55,016 bases of DNA from Pseudoalteromonas rubra (lineage in GTDB: Bacteria; Pseudomonadota; Gammaproteobacteria; Enterobacterales; Alteromonadaceae): the NCBI RefSeq assembly GCF_005887095.1, contig NZ_PNCI01000028.1:1-55016 (forward strand), in the 5' to 3' direction. Below, piece after piece: positions 9,294-19,180 of the stretch (position 1 is its first letter; each line of letters begins with the position of its first letter). The position numbers were made by a program, and so were the translations under genes. Below the pieces are notes generated by a model. That model searched no databases. It saw only the letters and a list, made by a program, of their open reading frames with translations, and was not told where the DNA came from.

Positions 9294-10883
9294 CTATCGA
9301 CTTAGCCTCAACAAAAACTGATCGACCAATGATGCCTGATCTGCCAGCGCTTGCTCTGTGTTTCGCATTGCTGCTGTGGTGTTGTCTGCACTTTGCATCG
9401 ACGCATTGGCCAGCTGAGAGATATTGACCGCCTTGTCGTTTATCTCGTTGCTTGCACCCGACATTTGGTCAGTTGCTGTGGCGATTTCGTAGTTCAAAGC
9501 AGAAATATCTTTCACCATATGCTCTATCGATGCCAGGTTCTCTTTGGTTTGTTCCGCTTGCGCTACACATTCATTAGACTTATCAACCCCATTTTGAATG
9601 GCCTCTACCGCGCGCTCGGCACGTTGCTTTAGACCTGCGACAATATCATCTATCTCTCTGGTCGATTCCTGAGTACGTTGTGCAAGGGCTCTGACTTCAT
9701 CTGCTACCACCGCGAACCCCCTGCCCTGCTCACCAGCTCTTGCCGCTTCTATCGCAGCGTTCAGAGCCAGCAAATTAGTTTGCTCAGAAATATCTCGTAT
9801 TACGTCAACAACTCCGCCGATTTGCACCGTTTGCTCATTCAATTGAGCAATATCATGTTGAGTACGACTCAATTCTTTGCATAGAGTGTGATTGATTTGC
9901 ATGCTGGCCTGCACCACAGAGTTAGAATCCGATACCGAGCGCAATGCACCTTCTGAGCGATTCGCTGCGTCACTGGTATTGCCAGCAATGTCGGAAATAG
10001 CGGCCGTCATTTCATTCATGGCCGTAGCCAAAGAACCTGTCTGGCTCTGCTGTTCCTGTAACAACTCTGTGTTGCTGTAACATTCCGACACCGTTGCCTG
10101 CGCGTGCTGATCGACCAGCTGGCTGGCGTCCTGAACCCTGCCAAGTACGGCCCGTAACTCAGACCCCCGTGCCAGCAGTGCCAGCTCAATCGCTGCAACG
10201 TCATTGACTTTATTAAGGTAAATTTTTTGCATCAGTGGGTTGTCGTAGACTTGCCTGGCTTTTTCACTCAACCGACGAACTGGGGATAATCGCTGATATG
10301 TCAGTGCGAGTACGCCTGCTAGCAGCAATGTCTCCAGAATATAGTTCCATGGCGCAGGCAAACTGGTAAATACCATGCTCAAAATATAAGACACCACCAG
10401 GATCAACATCATCTGCGCAGACAAAGACAGAGACGAGCGGGTCAATTTAGCTGGTGCAACGCCCTTATCGAGCTGCTGATAAATATTTTCAGCCCGTTTT
10501 ACCACACCCCGTTCTGGCTTGGTTCTGACCGACTGATACTCGGCGGTTTGGCCATGCTGATCTTTGATGGGGGTCACATAGGCATTAACCCAGTAATGAT
10601 CACCGTTTTTGCAACGGTTTTTTACTATGCCCATCCAGGGCTTGCCGGAGCCAATAAACTGCCAGAGATCTTTAAAGGCAGCTTTGGGCATAGTTGGGTG
10701 ACGTACCAGATTGTGTGGTTGACCTTCAAGCTCGTCCAGCTCAAAGCCAGCAACATCACAAAAGCTTTGATTCGCATATGTGATCCGCCCTTTGGTATCT
10801 GTGGTAGACAGCAGGTTATAAGAGACCGGATAATCATTTTCCTTATCCGTATAATCGGTACGTCTTTTGGCCATGATGCTCAC
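9294..10883 (-). CDS. Aer-like methyl-accepting chemotaxis protein with N-terminal PAS domain
   Basis: The protein has 529 residues. A PAS domain (about 15-125) begins [20 protein letters not shown] and contains the FAD-type PAS features of Aer, such as [17 protein letters not shown] and the W-x-G segment. Two short membrane helices (about 155-200) with almost no periplasmic loop follow, then a HAMP-like segment and an MCP signalling domain. The hairpin tip is [20 protein letters not shown] near residue 365. By family it senses cellular redox or oxygen through FAD and controls CheA. ATG at 10883 and 10874 are both possible starts. No che genes are nearby. Confidence 0.9.
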   Translation of the reverse strand: MSIMAKRRTDYTDKENDYPVSYNLLSTTDTKGRITYANQSFCDVAGFELDELEGQPHNLVRHPTMPKAAFKDLWQFIGSGKPWMGIVKNRCKNGDHYWVNAYVTPIKDQHGQTAEYQSVRTKPERGVVKRAENIYQQLDKGVAPAKLTRSSLSLSAQMMLILVVSYILSMVFTSLPAPWNYILETLLLAGVLALTYQRLSPVRRLSEKARQVYDNPLMQKIYLNKVNDVAAIELALLARGSELRAVLGRVQDASQLVDQHAQATVSECYSNTELLQEQQSQTGSLATAMNEMTAAISDIAGNTSDAANRSEGALRSVSDSNSVVQASMQINHTLCKELSRTQHDIAQLNEQTVQIGGVVDVIRDISEQTNLLALNAAIEAARAGEQGRGFAVVADEVRALAQRTQESTREIDDIVAGLKQRAERAVEAIQNGVDKSNECVAQAEQTKENLASIEHMVKDISALNYEIATATDQMSGASNEINDKAVNISQLANASMQSADNTTAAMRNTEQALADQASLVDQFLLRLSR

Positions 10884-11085
10884 CTAAAAAACGCGATACT
10901 AACCCATTTTTCGTAGCTGAGCTTGTTAATAAAGCCTTAACCTTGTTTTAAATCAAACAATTTAAGTAAATGAAATATATGAAAAATTTCATTAAAATGT
11001 TGGTTTTTAAGGTTGATAAGATTTACAGGAATAGAAATAGTTAAAAAGGGAGTGTTATTGAGAGAAATAGTATTACTAAGAAGAG

Positions 11086-11161
11086 TGGCGTCCCCTAGGG
11101 GATTCGAACCCCTGTTACCGCCGTGAAAGGGCGGTGTCCTAGGCCTCTAGACGAAGGGGAC
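11086..11161 (-). tRNA. tRNA-Glu (TTC), copy 7 in transcription order
   Basis: 76 nt with encoded CCA. The acceptor GTCCCCT/AGGGGAC, anticodon arm CCGCC-CTTTCAC-GGCGG (anticodon TTC) and T-arm GGGGTTCGAATCCCC all pair. It is the promoter-distal gene of the minus-strand array. The preceding leader, at higher coordinates, holds a long inverted repeat (11161-11202). Confidence 0.97.
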
Positions 11162-11202
11162 GCAGAATTTGTCTAGCAAATCACTGATTTGCTAATTCTG
11201 CG
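11161..11202 (-). repeat. Long imperfect hairpin in the leader of the last tRNA-Glu
   Basis: An outer 9-bp stem (CGCAGAATT with AATTCTGCG) and an inner 7-bp stem (AGCAAAT with ATTTGCT) form a two-part hairpin abutting the tRNA 5' nucleotide. It occupies part of an enlarged spacer that also carries about 50 further extra bases. It looks like an inserted palindromic element or a processing signal. Confidence 0.55.
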
Positions 11203-11325
11203 TTGAGGTGAGTCTTTTGCCAGCAAAAGCGAACGGCATTATTCTCTCTCTTACAGAATGTTCTGTGTCACTAGGACTGGTTATTTAAACTCTTACCATA
11301 CGAGTTTTGTACTTACTAAAGTAAG

Positions 11326-11401
11326 TGGCGTCCCCTAGGGGATTCGAACCCCTGTTACCGCCGTGAAAGGGCGGTGTCCTAGGCCTCTAGACGAAGGGGA
11401 C
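11326..11401 (-). tRNA. tRNA-Glu (TTC), copy 6 in transcription order
   Basis: Identical in sequence to the other six tRNA-Glu genes, with encoded CCA and anticodon TTC. Its leader forms a short stem GACAC-TTCCA-GTGTC whose 3' arm includes the first tRNA nucleotides. Its 3' side is followed by the stem ACTTAC-TTTA-GTAAGT. Confidence 0.97.
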
Positions 11402-11471
11402 ACTGGAAGTGTCACTAGGACTAGTTGTTTATACTCTTACTATACGAGTTTGGTACTTACTAAAAAGTAAG

Positions 11472-11547
11472 TGGCGTCCCCTAGGGGATTCGAACCCCTG
11501 TTACCGCCGTGAAAGGGCGGTGTCCTAGGCCTCTAGACGAAGGGGAC
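11472..11547 (-). tRNA. tRNA-Glu (TTC), copy 5 in transcription order
   Basis: Identical to the neighbouring tRNA-Glu genes (76 nt, CCA encoded, anticodon TTC). The flanking spacer has the standard array layout: a 3' stem ACTTACT/AGTAAGT and a 5' leader stem GACAC-ATTCA-GTGTC. Confidence 0.97.
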
Positions 11548-11617
11548 ACTGAATGTGTCACTAGGACTGGTTATTTAGGCTCTTACCATGCGAGTTTGGT
11601 ACTTACTACAAAGTAAG

Positions 11618-11693
11618 TGGCGTCCCCTAGGGGATTCGAACCCCTGTTACCGCCGTGAAAGGGCGGTGTCCTAGGCCTCTAGACGAAGGGGAC
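11618..11693 (-). tRNA. tRNA-Glu (TTC), copy 4 in transcription order
   Basis: Identical to the other tRNA-Glu genes. Its 5' leader lacks the common GACAC/GTGTC stem and instead has the 10-bp hairpin at 11705-11727, within a spacer about 80 nt longer than the standard one. Confidence 0.97.
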
Positions 11694-11704
11694 AAAAAGT
11701 TTGC

Positions 11705-11727
11705 TTATTGAAGCACCGCTTCAATAA
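11705..11727 (+). terminator. Terminator-like hairpin on the strand opposite the tRNA-Glu array
   Basis: A perfect 10-bp stem TTATTGAAGC/GCTTCAATAA with loop ACC is followed on the plus strand by a run of six T after one A-T step. As written it would terminate plus-strand, antisense transcripts. On the minus strand the hairpin precedes the tRNA by 11 nt. Inserted element or antisense barrier are both possible. Confidence 0.5.
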
Positions 11728-11847
11728 TTTTTTGTTAGCGTGAAAGTCGAGCCAGCGAGACCGAACTTCCTTTAACAAAATCTTTTGTCACTAGGACTGG
11801 TTATTTATACTCTTACCATGCGAGCTTGGTACTTACTAGAAAGTAAG

Positions 11848-11923
11848 TGGCGTCCCCTAGGGGATTCGAACCCCTGTTACCGCCGTGAAAGGGCGGTGTC
11901 CTAGGCCTCTAGACGAAGGGGAC
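11848..11923 (-). tRNA. tRNA-Glu (TTC), copy 3 in transcription order
   Basis: Identical to the other tRNA-Glu genes, 76 nt with encoded CCA. The leader stem is GACAC-ATTCA-GTGTC and the trailer stem is ACTTACT/AGTAAGT. Confidence 0.97.
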
Positions 11924-11990
11924 ACTGAATGTGTCACTAGGACTAGTTTTTTATACTCTTACTATACGAGTTTGGTACTTACTAAGTAAG

Positions 11991-12066
11991 TGGCGTCCCC
12001 TAGGGGATTCGAACCCCTGTTACCGCCGTGAAAGGGCGGTGTCCTAGGCCTCTAGACGAAGGGGAC
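11991..12066 (-). tRNA. tRNA-Glu (TTC), copy 2 in transcription order
   Basis: Identical to the other tRNA-Glu genes. The leader stem is GACAC-ATCCA-GTGTC. The trailer stem has the shortest loop of the array (ACTTAC-TTA-GTAAGT). Confidence 0.97.
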
Positions 12067-12136
12067 ACTGGATGTGTCACTAGGACTGGTTATTTAGACT
12101 CTTACCATATGAGTTTGGTACTTACTAAAAAGTAAG

Positions 12137-12212
12137 TGGCGTCCCCTAGGGGATTCGAACCCCTGTTACCGCCGTGAAAGGGCGGTGTCCTAGGCCTCTA
12201 GACGAAGGGGAC
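12137..12212 (-). tRNA. tRNA-Glu (TTC), copy 1 in transcription order
   Basis: First tRNA-Glu after the tRNA-Ala gene. The body is identical to the other six. Its leader, between tRNA-Ala and this gene, is unrelated to the leaders of the later copies except for a residual GTCCTAGTGATA segment. Confidence 0.97.
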
Positions 12213-12283
12213 ACAATCATTTAGAAACAGCATTCGAAGCCAGTTCCAAATATTATATCACTAGGACATTTATGCACTGAATT

Positions 12284-12359
<76 letters not shown>

Positions 12360-12408
12360 TCACCAGTAGCAATGAAACTGTAACGCTGCATCGCTGAGTG
12401 CGGGGCGC

Positions 12409-12437
12409 ATTCTATGCATCACAGAAAACAAAGTCAA
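12409..12437 (-). promoter_or_regulatory. Promoter of the tRNA-Ala/tRNA-Glu operon
   Basis: On the minus strand, TTGACT (-35, 12432-12437) and TAGAAT (-10, 12409-12414) are 17 bp apart. A GC-rich discriminator GCGCCCCGC follows, of the type associated with ppGpp/DksA control of stable RNA promoters. Confidence 0.85.
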
Positions 12438-12884
12438 CACCTTTTCTGCAAGTTTTTTCTAACTGCTGTAAAAACACCCCAAGAGCACAGAATATAAGCG
12501 AATTGAGCGACTCAATCAATAGAAGTGCCTGTTTTTGCTCAATTTAAAGCCAGTTATTCTCGATTATGTATATCCTTCTACTTGATCTCTCAGTATTTTG
12601 AACAAGGAGACACACACTGCTACTCAATTGGGCACAGATAAAAAGCCAGAATATCCATTGGACAACTCATTTCTTTTGCAAGCGGATCTCCACCTCGAAA
12701 CAAATGCTTTTAACTCCCCCGCCCAACCTTCCTGCCTAAAAACAGCACTCAACATCTTCACCACCCCGCCGCTCACTTTACCTGGTGGACAATATATTGC
12801 TTAGACATATAATGAAGAGAAATACCTAAAAAACGAACACCTGAACACAAAAGAAGCATACAGATAAAAAATCAGGATTTTGTG
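12438..12884. other. Intergenic region between two divergent tRNA operons
   Basis: About 450 bp of A+T-rich sequence between the two tRNA promoters. A 68-codon ORF from a TTG at 12598 has no ribosome site in front and low-complexity content, so I do not call it. Apart from possible upstream A-tracts for the promoters I see nothing definite here. Confidence 0.5.
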
Positions 12885-12912
12885 TTGACTCCTTTGAAAG
12901 GAAACATATAAT
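12885..12912 (+). promoter_or_regulatory. Promoter of the tRNA-Val operon
   Basis: TTGACT (12885-12890) and a consensus TATAAT (12907-12912) are separated by 16 bp and followed by the GC-rich discriminator AGCGCCCC. The first tRNA-Val starts 45 bp downstream. Confidence 0.88.
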
Positions 12913-12956
12913 AGCGCCCCACAACGACACGGCAATGTGTCTTGTGTTTCGAATGT

Positions 12957-13032
12957 GGGTTGTTAGCTCAGTTGGGAGAGCATCGCCCTTACAAGGCGAG
13001 GGTCACTGGTTCAAGTCCAGTACAACCCACCA
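12957..13032 (+). tRNA. tRNA-Val (TAC), copy 1
   Basis: 76 nt with encoded CCA: acceptor GGGTTGT/ACAACCC, anticodon arm TCGCC-CTTACAA-GGCGA (anticodon TAC) and T-arm CTGGTTCAAGTCCAG. The CCA lies in a short stem CACCA/TGGTG with the trailer. All five copies are identical by eye. Confidence 0.97.
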
Positions 13033-13045
13033 CTAATTTGGTGAA

Positions 13046-13117
13046 CTTGGTCGATGCAGCATCGCGCTCATTATTACCAAGGCAAGGGTTCTGAATTAAA
13101 GTCAGTACAACCCACCA
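13046..13117 (+). pseudogene. Decayed tRNA-Val copy 1 (3' half kept)
   Basis: The unit begins CTTGGTCGATGCAGCATCG and ends CAGTACAACCCACCA. It keeps GCATCGC, a version of AAGGCGAGGGT and the acceptor 3' strand with CCA of tRNA-Val. It has lost the 5' acceptor strand, D-arm, anticodon arm pairing and the T-loop (AATTAAAGT replaces GGTTCAAGT), so it cannot fold as a tRNA. Confidence 0.8.
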
Positions 13118-13157
13118 TAATTTTGGTGAAACTTATTCACATTTGAAAGAGCGTATT

Positions 13158-13233
13158 GGGTTGTTAGCTCAGTTGGGAGAGCATCGCCCTTACAAGGCGA
13201 GGGTCACTGGTTCAAGTCCAGTACAACCCACCA
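13158..13233 (+). tRNA. tRNA-Val (TAC), copy 2
   Basis: Identical to copy 1 with CCA encoded. It is followed by the same trailer and decayed copy. Confidence 0.97.
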
Positions 13234-13245
13234 TAATTTGGTAAA

Positions 13246-13317
13246 CTTGGTCGATGCAGCATCGCGCTCATTCTTACCAAGACAAGGGTTCTGAATTAAA
13301 GTCAGTACAACCCACCA
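13246..13317 (+). pseudogene. Decayed tRNA-Val copy 2
   Basis: Nearly identical to the first decayed copy, with the same CGATGCAGCATCG palindrome, lost T-loop and intact acceptor 3' strand with CCA. The shared lesions show descent from one damaged ancestor. Confidence 0.8.
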
Positions 13318-13378
13318 TAATCTTTCTTTCTAAGAAGAAAAAAATTATGGCTCAATACGCAAAAGTCAGAATAGTTAT

Positions 13379-13454
13379 GGGTTGTTAGCTCAGTTGGGAG
13401 AGCATCGCCCTTACAAGGCGAGGGTCACTGGTTCAAGTCCAGTACAACCCACCA
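13379..13454 (+). tRNA. tRNA-Val (TAC), copy 3
   Basis: Identical to copy 1, 76 nt with CCA encoded. Confidence 0.97.
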
Positions 13455-13467
13455 ATAATTTGGTGAA

Positions 13468-13538
13468 CTTGGTCGATGCAGCATCGCGCTCATTCTTACC
13501 AAGGCGAGGGGTCTGATTTAGGTCAGTACAATCCACCA
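13468..13538 (+). pseudogene. Decayed tRNA-Val copy 3
   Basis: Same unit as the other decayed copies, with further changes: AAGGCGAGGGGTCTGATTTAG in the middle and ACAATCCACCA at the end, a substitution in the acceptor strand. Confidence 0.78.
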
Positions 13539-13572
13539 TAACTAAAACTAAACTCTGACAAAATTTTAAGAT

Positions 13573-13648
13573 GGGTTGTTAGCTCAGTTGGGAGAGCATC
13601 GCCCTTACAAGGCGAGGGTCACTGGTTCAAGTCCAGTACAACCCACCA
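13573..13648 (+). tRNA. tRNA-Val (TAC), copy 4
   Basis: Identical to copy 1, 76 nt with CCA encoded. Confidence 0.97.
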
Positions 13649-13664
13649 TTAATTTGGTGAACAA

Positions 13665-13736
13665 CTTGGTCGATGCAGCATCGCGCTCATTCTTACCAAG
13701 GCAAGGGTTCTGAATCAAAGTCAGTATAACCCACCA
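13665..13736 (+). pseudogene. Decayed tRNA-Val copy 4
   Basis: Same decayed unit with the CGATGCAGCATCG palindrome. The acceptor strand is altered to TATAACCCACCA. Confidence 0.78.
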
Positions 13737-13776
13737 TTTCTTCGGAAATACAGAGTATGTACCTGCATCTATGCAT

Positions 13777-13852
13777 GGGTTGTTAGCTCAGTTGGGAGAG
13801 CATCGCCCTTACAAGGCGAGGGTCACTGGTTCAAGTCCAGTACAACCCACCA
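13777..13852 (+). tRNA. tRNA-Val (TAC), copy 5
   Basis: Identical to copy 1, 76 nt with CCA encoded. Last intact tRNA of this operon. Confidence 0.97.
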
Positions 13853-13900
13853 TCACTTCAAAATAGTTAGTCAAACTCTCTTTAGTCTATGATCCATTAT

Positions 13901-13972
13901 CTGATCGATGCGGCATCGCGTTCATACCTAATCAAGGCGAGGGTCACAGGGTAAGTCCAGTACAACCCACCA
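13901..13972 (+). pseudogene. Decayed tRNA-Val copy 5
   Basis: Closest to the real gene in its 3' part (AAGGCGAGGGTCACAGGGTAAGTCCAGTACAACCCACCA, of which the T-stem is nearly intact). The 5' part is CGATGCGGCATCGCG, with the palindrome centre changed from A to G but both arms unchanged. Confidence 0.78.
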
Positions 13973-13992
13973 TCATTTCAAAGATATAATTA

Positions 13993-14019
13993 TTGGTCGA
14001 TGCGGCATCGCGCTCATCC
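13993..14019 (+). pseudogene. Truncated sixth decayed tRNA-Val unit
   Basis: Only the first part of the unit (TTGGTCGATGCGGCATCGCG and CTCATCC) remains. The tRNA 3' half is missing. It contains the CGATGC-G-GCATCG palindrome seen in copy 5. Confidence 0.65.
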
Positions 14020-14143
14020 AAAACAATGCCTGGCCCCCTACTTTCTCTGTATTCTAACCAAGCTTTTTAATCCTTATGTTTCAAAAGAAAAGATAAACGA
14101 CTAGACTAAAGGCATTCCGAGTTTATTCCTTACCCTTTACTCT

Positions 14144-15778
14144 ATGCCTGTTCAACCCTTTGTAAATGCAAAAATTTTGATCGTGGAAGAACAGCAACTG
14201 GCGCTGAGCTACATTAAACAGTCGCTGGACCAGTTGGCTTATAAAAACGTTCAGTTTGCCGAAAATGCCCAACTGGCAAAGGAAAGCTGTATCCATCATA
14301 AATTCGATTTGATTATCTGCTCGTTTGACCTAAGTAAACGTCAAAATGGTTATCAGCTTTACGAAGAGCTACTCAAAAAGCGCCTTATCCGCCAAAGTAC
14401 CGGATTTATTTTCACCTCAGCCGAAACCAGCCCCGAACTGGTGCACAGTATTGTAGAATTGCAGCCTGATGACTTCCTGGTAAAGCCTTTTAGTATTAAA
14501 GAGCTCAAAGCACGCATCGAGCGTGTTTTAAAGCGTAAACGTAGTCTCAAAACGCTCTACAATCTAATTGACGACGAAAACTACTCTAAGGCACTCAAGC
14601 TTATTAACTCAGAGCTTGAAAGCGGTGAGCACGCTTACAGCCCGATATTACTTAAGCTTAAAGGTGAAACACTGTTAAAGCTGAAACATTATGACGAAGC
14701 CAAACAGTTCTACCGCTCCATGCTCGAGTTACAAAAATTTACCTGGGCTAAGCTCGGCCTTGTAGAAACCTTAATTGCAAATAACGAAGATATTTTGGCG
14801 CAAAAAATGCTGAAATCCCTGATCGAAAAAAGTGAGACTCGCCTGGCTGCTTTGGATTTATTGTCCCGGCTTGAATTAAAGCTTAACCAGTTTGAAGAAG
14901 CACAGGTATCTTTGGTACAGGCCTCGCAGATTGCACCACGCAATATCGAAAGGCAGAAATCCCTCAGTACCGTTGCGCGCATTAATCATGATTATGAGTG
15001 CAGTTACAACGCACAAAAAGAAATTGCCAATTTTGCCCGTTTTTCGATGCATGACAGCCCAGAGGTTTATTTAAATGCCGCACGTGCCGGGATTGACTTC
15101 GCACTTAGCACAGATCAACATGAACAGATCACCCGCCTGACCCGGCAGACCCAGCAGTATCTGAGCGATCTAAAAAAGCAGTTCCCCAATGCCAATAATC
15201 AGACTCAAATTGACGTGCTCAATGCTCGGTTACATTACCTCAAAGATGAACATACCAAAGCGCGACAACTGATGGAGCAGCTGGAGGATGAACCTCAGAT
15301 CCGTTCTGTTGATGCAGCGCTGGATAAAGCGAAAGCGTTCCATGAACTGGGATTTCAGCACAAGGCTGAGGCCCTATTTGGCCAGATAATCACACATTGC
15401 GAGCGTCATCAACAGCAAGATGACCCCACTTTTATGCACCTGCTGCAGCAACAGCAGGATGAGCGTCGTCATATCACAATGGGGCCCAAAGAGCTCAATA
15501 ATCATGCGGTGAAACAATTCCAGAAAGGGCAGCTCGACGTCGCGCTGGAAGCCTTTACACAGGCCTTTAGAGTAATGCCAAAAAATGCCAGCATTGCCCT
15601 GAATCTACTACAGTGCCTTGCAGATGCGACAGGAAAGAAAGCCGCTACGTTTAACTCAAACCTGGCGGCGAAGTGCTACAAAACACTGAGCGCAGCTCAG
15701 CTTGAGCCTGAACAGCAGGAGCGATTCGACAAGCTACAGGCTCAATTAGAAGAAATGAATCTGGATTTCAGACCCTGA
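14144..15778 (+). CDS. Response regulator with C-terminal TPR repeats
   Basis: The protein has 544 residues. The receiver domain (about 8-130) has all key residues: acidic EE at 15-16, phospho-acceptor D62, T91 and K114 in LVKPF. No DNA-binding domain follows. From about residue 135 to the end it is helical with tetratricopeptide-like repeats (for example AYSPILLKLKGETLLKLKHY and NNHAVKQFQKGQLDVALEAF), which suggests output through protein contacts. No histidine kinase is adjacent, so its partner is unknown. It has its own promoter region after the tRNA-Val array. Confidence 0.88.
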   Translation: MPVQPFVNAKILIVEEQQLALSYIKQSLDQLAYKNVQFAENAQLAKESCIHHKFDLIICSFDLSKRQNGYQLYEELLKKRLIRQSTGFIFTSAETSPELVHSIVELQPDDFLVKPFSIKELKARIERVLKRKRSLKTLYNLIDDENYSKALKLINSELESGEHAYSPILLKLKGETLLKLKHYDEAKQFYRSMLELQKFTWAKLGLVETLIANNEDILAQKMLKSLIEKSETRLAALDLLSRLELKLNQFEEAQVSLVQASQIAPRNIERQKSLSTVARINHDYECSYNAQKEIANFARFSMHDSPEVYLNAARAGIDFALSTDQHEQITRLTRQTQQYLSDLKKQFPNANNQTQIDVLNARLHYLKDEHTKARQLMEQLEDEPQIRSVDAALDKAKAFHELGFQHKAEALFGQIITHCERHQQQDDPTFMHLLQQQQDERRHITMGPKELNNHAVKQFQKGQLDVALEAFTQAFRVMPKNASIALNLLQCLADATGKKAATFNSNLAAKCYKTLSAAQLEPEQQERFDKLQAQLEEMNLDFRP

Positions 15779-15806
15779 TGGGACAGGAGCAGCTAAGCAA
15801 GCGCGA

Positions 15807-16262
15807 TTAGTGTGTGCCCTCTTCTTGCTTTTTCAGTGCCAGCGCATTCACGCAATAGCGCAATCCGCTTGGTTTAGGGCCGTCTGGAAATACATGCCCG
15901 AGGTGAGCATCACACACATTGCAAACTATCTCAACTCTGTCCATACCATGCGATCTGTCTAGTCGGTATGCAACAGAATCTGCGCTACGGGGCTGAGTGA
16001 AAGACGGCCAGCCAGAACCACTGTCAAACTTCTCATCCGCATCGAACAAGAGTTGGTCGCAACAAGCACAGTGATATTTACCAGGTGAAAAAACGCTGCA
16101 GCTTTGTGAACTGAATGGGCGCTCAGTCCCACGGTTTCGGGTGATATGAAAAACAGAAGGTTCTAATAAGGCCTGCCACTGCATCAGGTTTTTTTCAACC
16201 CGCCTGGGCGGCTGTGGGTTGCCATTATCTGCAAAGCGCAGAATATCTCGCCAAGTCAACAT
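15807..16262 (-). CDS. msrB: Peptide methionine-(R)-S-oxide reductase MsrB
   Basis: I chose the ATG at 16262 (MLTWRDILRFADNG, 151 residues) because GGAG precedes it with good spacing; an ORF extending to 16340 has no such support. Zinc ligands are the two CxxC pairs in YHCACCD and CNVCDAH. The substrate motif is GSGWPSF and the catalytic Cys is in GLRYCVN near the C-terminus. An extra Cys in SSQSCSV could be the resolving residue. It reduces methionine-R-sulfoxide in proteins, with thioredoxin as usual reductant. It converges with the REC-TPR gene. Confidence 0.93.
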   Translation of the reverse strand: MLTWRDILRFADNGNPQPPRRVEKNLMQWQALLEPSVFHITRNRGTERPFSSQSCSVFSPGKYHCACCDQLLFDADEKFDSGSGWPSFTQPRSADSVAYRLDRSHGMDRVEIVCNVCDAHLGHVFPDGPKPSGLRYCVNALALKKQEEGTH

Positions 16263-16433
16263 GTCTCGTTCTCCGGTTGATGTAGAGTTACTCCATATTG
16301 GCAAACACATAAGTTTTGTCTTATTGTTATAGAGTGTCATAGGCTAATCTGGATCAGATTAGCTTTATATTTTTACGCCAATATGAAAGCCACATTCTCC
16401 CTAATGTTTAGTTGTCAGCCCGTCAGCGTCAAG

Positions 16434-16919
16434 TCAATTATTTTCAGGTTCAGGCCAATCCCCAAAAAAACACGTTAAGTATCGACTTTTGAGTAAATAC
16501 AAAATCACCCAGCAGACCAGCACGGCCTGAATGGCCAGATAGAAAGAGAATTGATAGTGTGCCTGAACAATTTGCATCCCCAGCCAGGCCAGGTCCAGAC
16601 AGGCGGCGATCAGCAATGGCCAACGCATATGACGCCAGTAGCGGGCTAACTTAGGTGAGCTGGTTGGCCTGCGCAAAGAAAACAGCACAGTCGGGATCAG
16701 GGCCAGACTGGCTATCATAACTGCCACAAAAAAATGCTGCTTTGAATGAAAAAATAATGACATGAGGTCAAGGTCCGGACGCCAGGTCAGGGCTGACACC
16801 AGCCACAAAAACAACGGCCTGAGCAACACCAGCAAGGTCAGGTTAAAACCAACAGGCGTGCGATATACCCCGTATTTATCCCAGTACTCGGGCCCATACC
16901 CAGCCTGTAACTTGCTCAT
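16434..16919 (-). CDS. DUF2919 (YfeZ-like) inner-membrane protein
   Basis: The protein has 161 residues with four hydrophobic helices. The N-terminal pattern YDKYGVYRTPVGF-type followed by LLRPLFLWLVSALTW matches DUF2919 proteins such as E. coli YfeZ, whose function is not known. It lies between msrB and ligA on the same strand, separated from each by more than 170 bp. The ATG is preceded by AGAGAAGTGGT. Confidence 0.75.
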   Translation of the reverse strand: MSKLQAGYGPEYWDKYGVYRTPVGFNLTLLVLLRPLFLWLVSALTWRPDLDLMSLFFHSKQHFFVAVMIASLALIPTVLFSLRRPTSSPKLARYWRHMRWPLLIAACLDLAWLGMQIVQAHYQFSFYLAIQAVLVCWVILYLLKSRYLTCFFGDWPEPENN

Positions 16920-16965
16920 ACCACTTCTCTCATTTTATGGCGGGCTAACCTGCCCGCCTGTTGTT

Positions 16966-17138
16966 TATACCAATTTGCTTAATTAAGTGTTCTATTTTGA
17001 GGCGAGAAAATAAGGTCGATAACTAGGCAAAAATTTGCGAACTCATACCTTAGATATAGGGTCTAAATGAGAGATTTTTAACACCGTTAGCGCCCTATTT
17101 GCTCCTTCAAATTGAACAGGTATTAAGTGAAACTGGTA

Positions 17139-17141
<3 letters not shown>
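16966..17141. repeat. Small inverted-repeat (MITE-like) element next to ligA
   Basis: This is a non-coding stretch of about 176 bp whose ends are imperfect inverted repeats: TATACCAATTTGCTTAATTA at the left and, on the other strand, TAATACCAGTTTCACTTAAT at the right. No ORF fits inside. The right end contributes the ligA TAA stop (17139-17141). A shortened relative with the same inner sequence (TTGAACA, TATTAAGTGAA) lies at 24588-24640. Confidence 0.65.
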
Positions 17142-19169
<2,028 letters not shown>

Positions 19170-19180
19170 TTAATAACACA

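Larger units (their letters stand above)
11086..12275 (-). repeat. Tandem tRNA-Glu array with conserved spacer units
   Basis: Seven tRNA-Glu genes are separated by a repeated spacer of about 65-75 nt (two spacers are enlarged to about 154-164 nt). On the transcribed strand each spacer reads: stem ACTTACT/AGTAAGT, then GTACCAA, a weak stem around ACTC(G)...GAGT, then ATAACCAGTCCTAGTGACA, then the leader stem. The units are nearly identical while loops differ in length and sequence, consistent with amplification and gene conversion with stems maintained. Confidence 0.85.

Noticed and set aside
12598..12804. A 68-codon plus-strand ORF between the divergent tRNA operons
   Set aside because: It begins with TTG without a ribosome site, has no recognisable domain and lies in promoter DNA.
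13046..13117. Calling the units between tRNA-Val genes additional functional tRNAs
   Set aside because: They lack the acceptor 5' strand, D-arm and T-loop, so no cloverleaf is possible.
16263..16340. An N-terminal extension of MsrB from an upstream ATG
   Set aside because: The internal ATG at 16262 has a well placed GGAG site and the added residues look like untranslated sequence.
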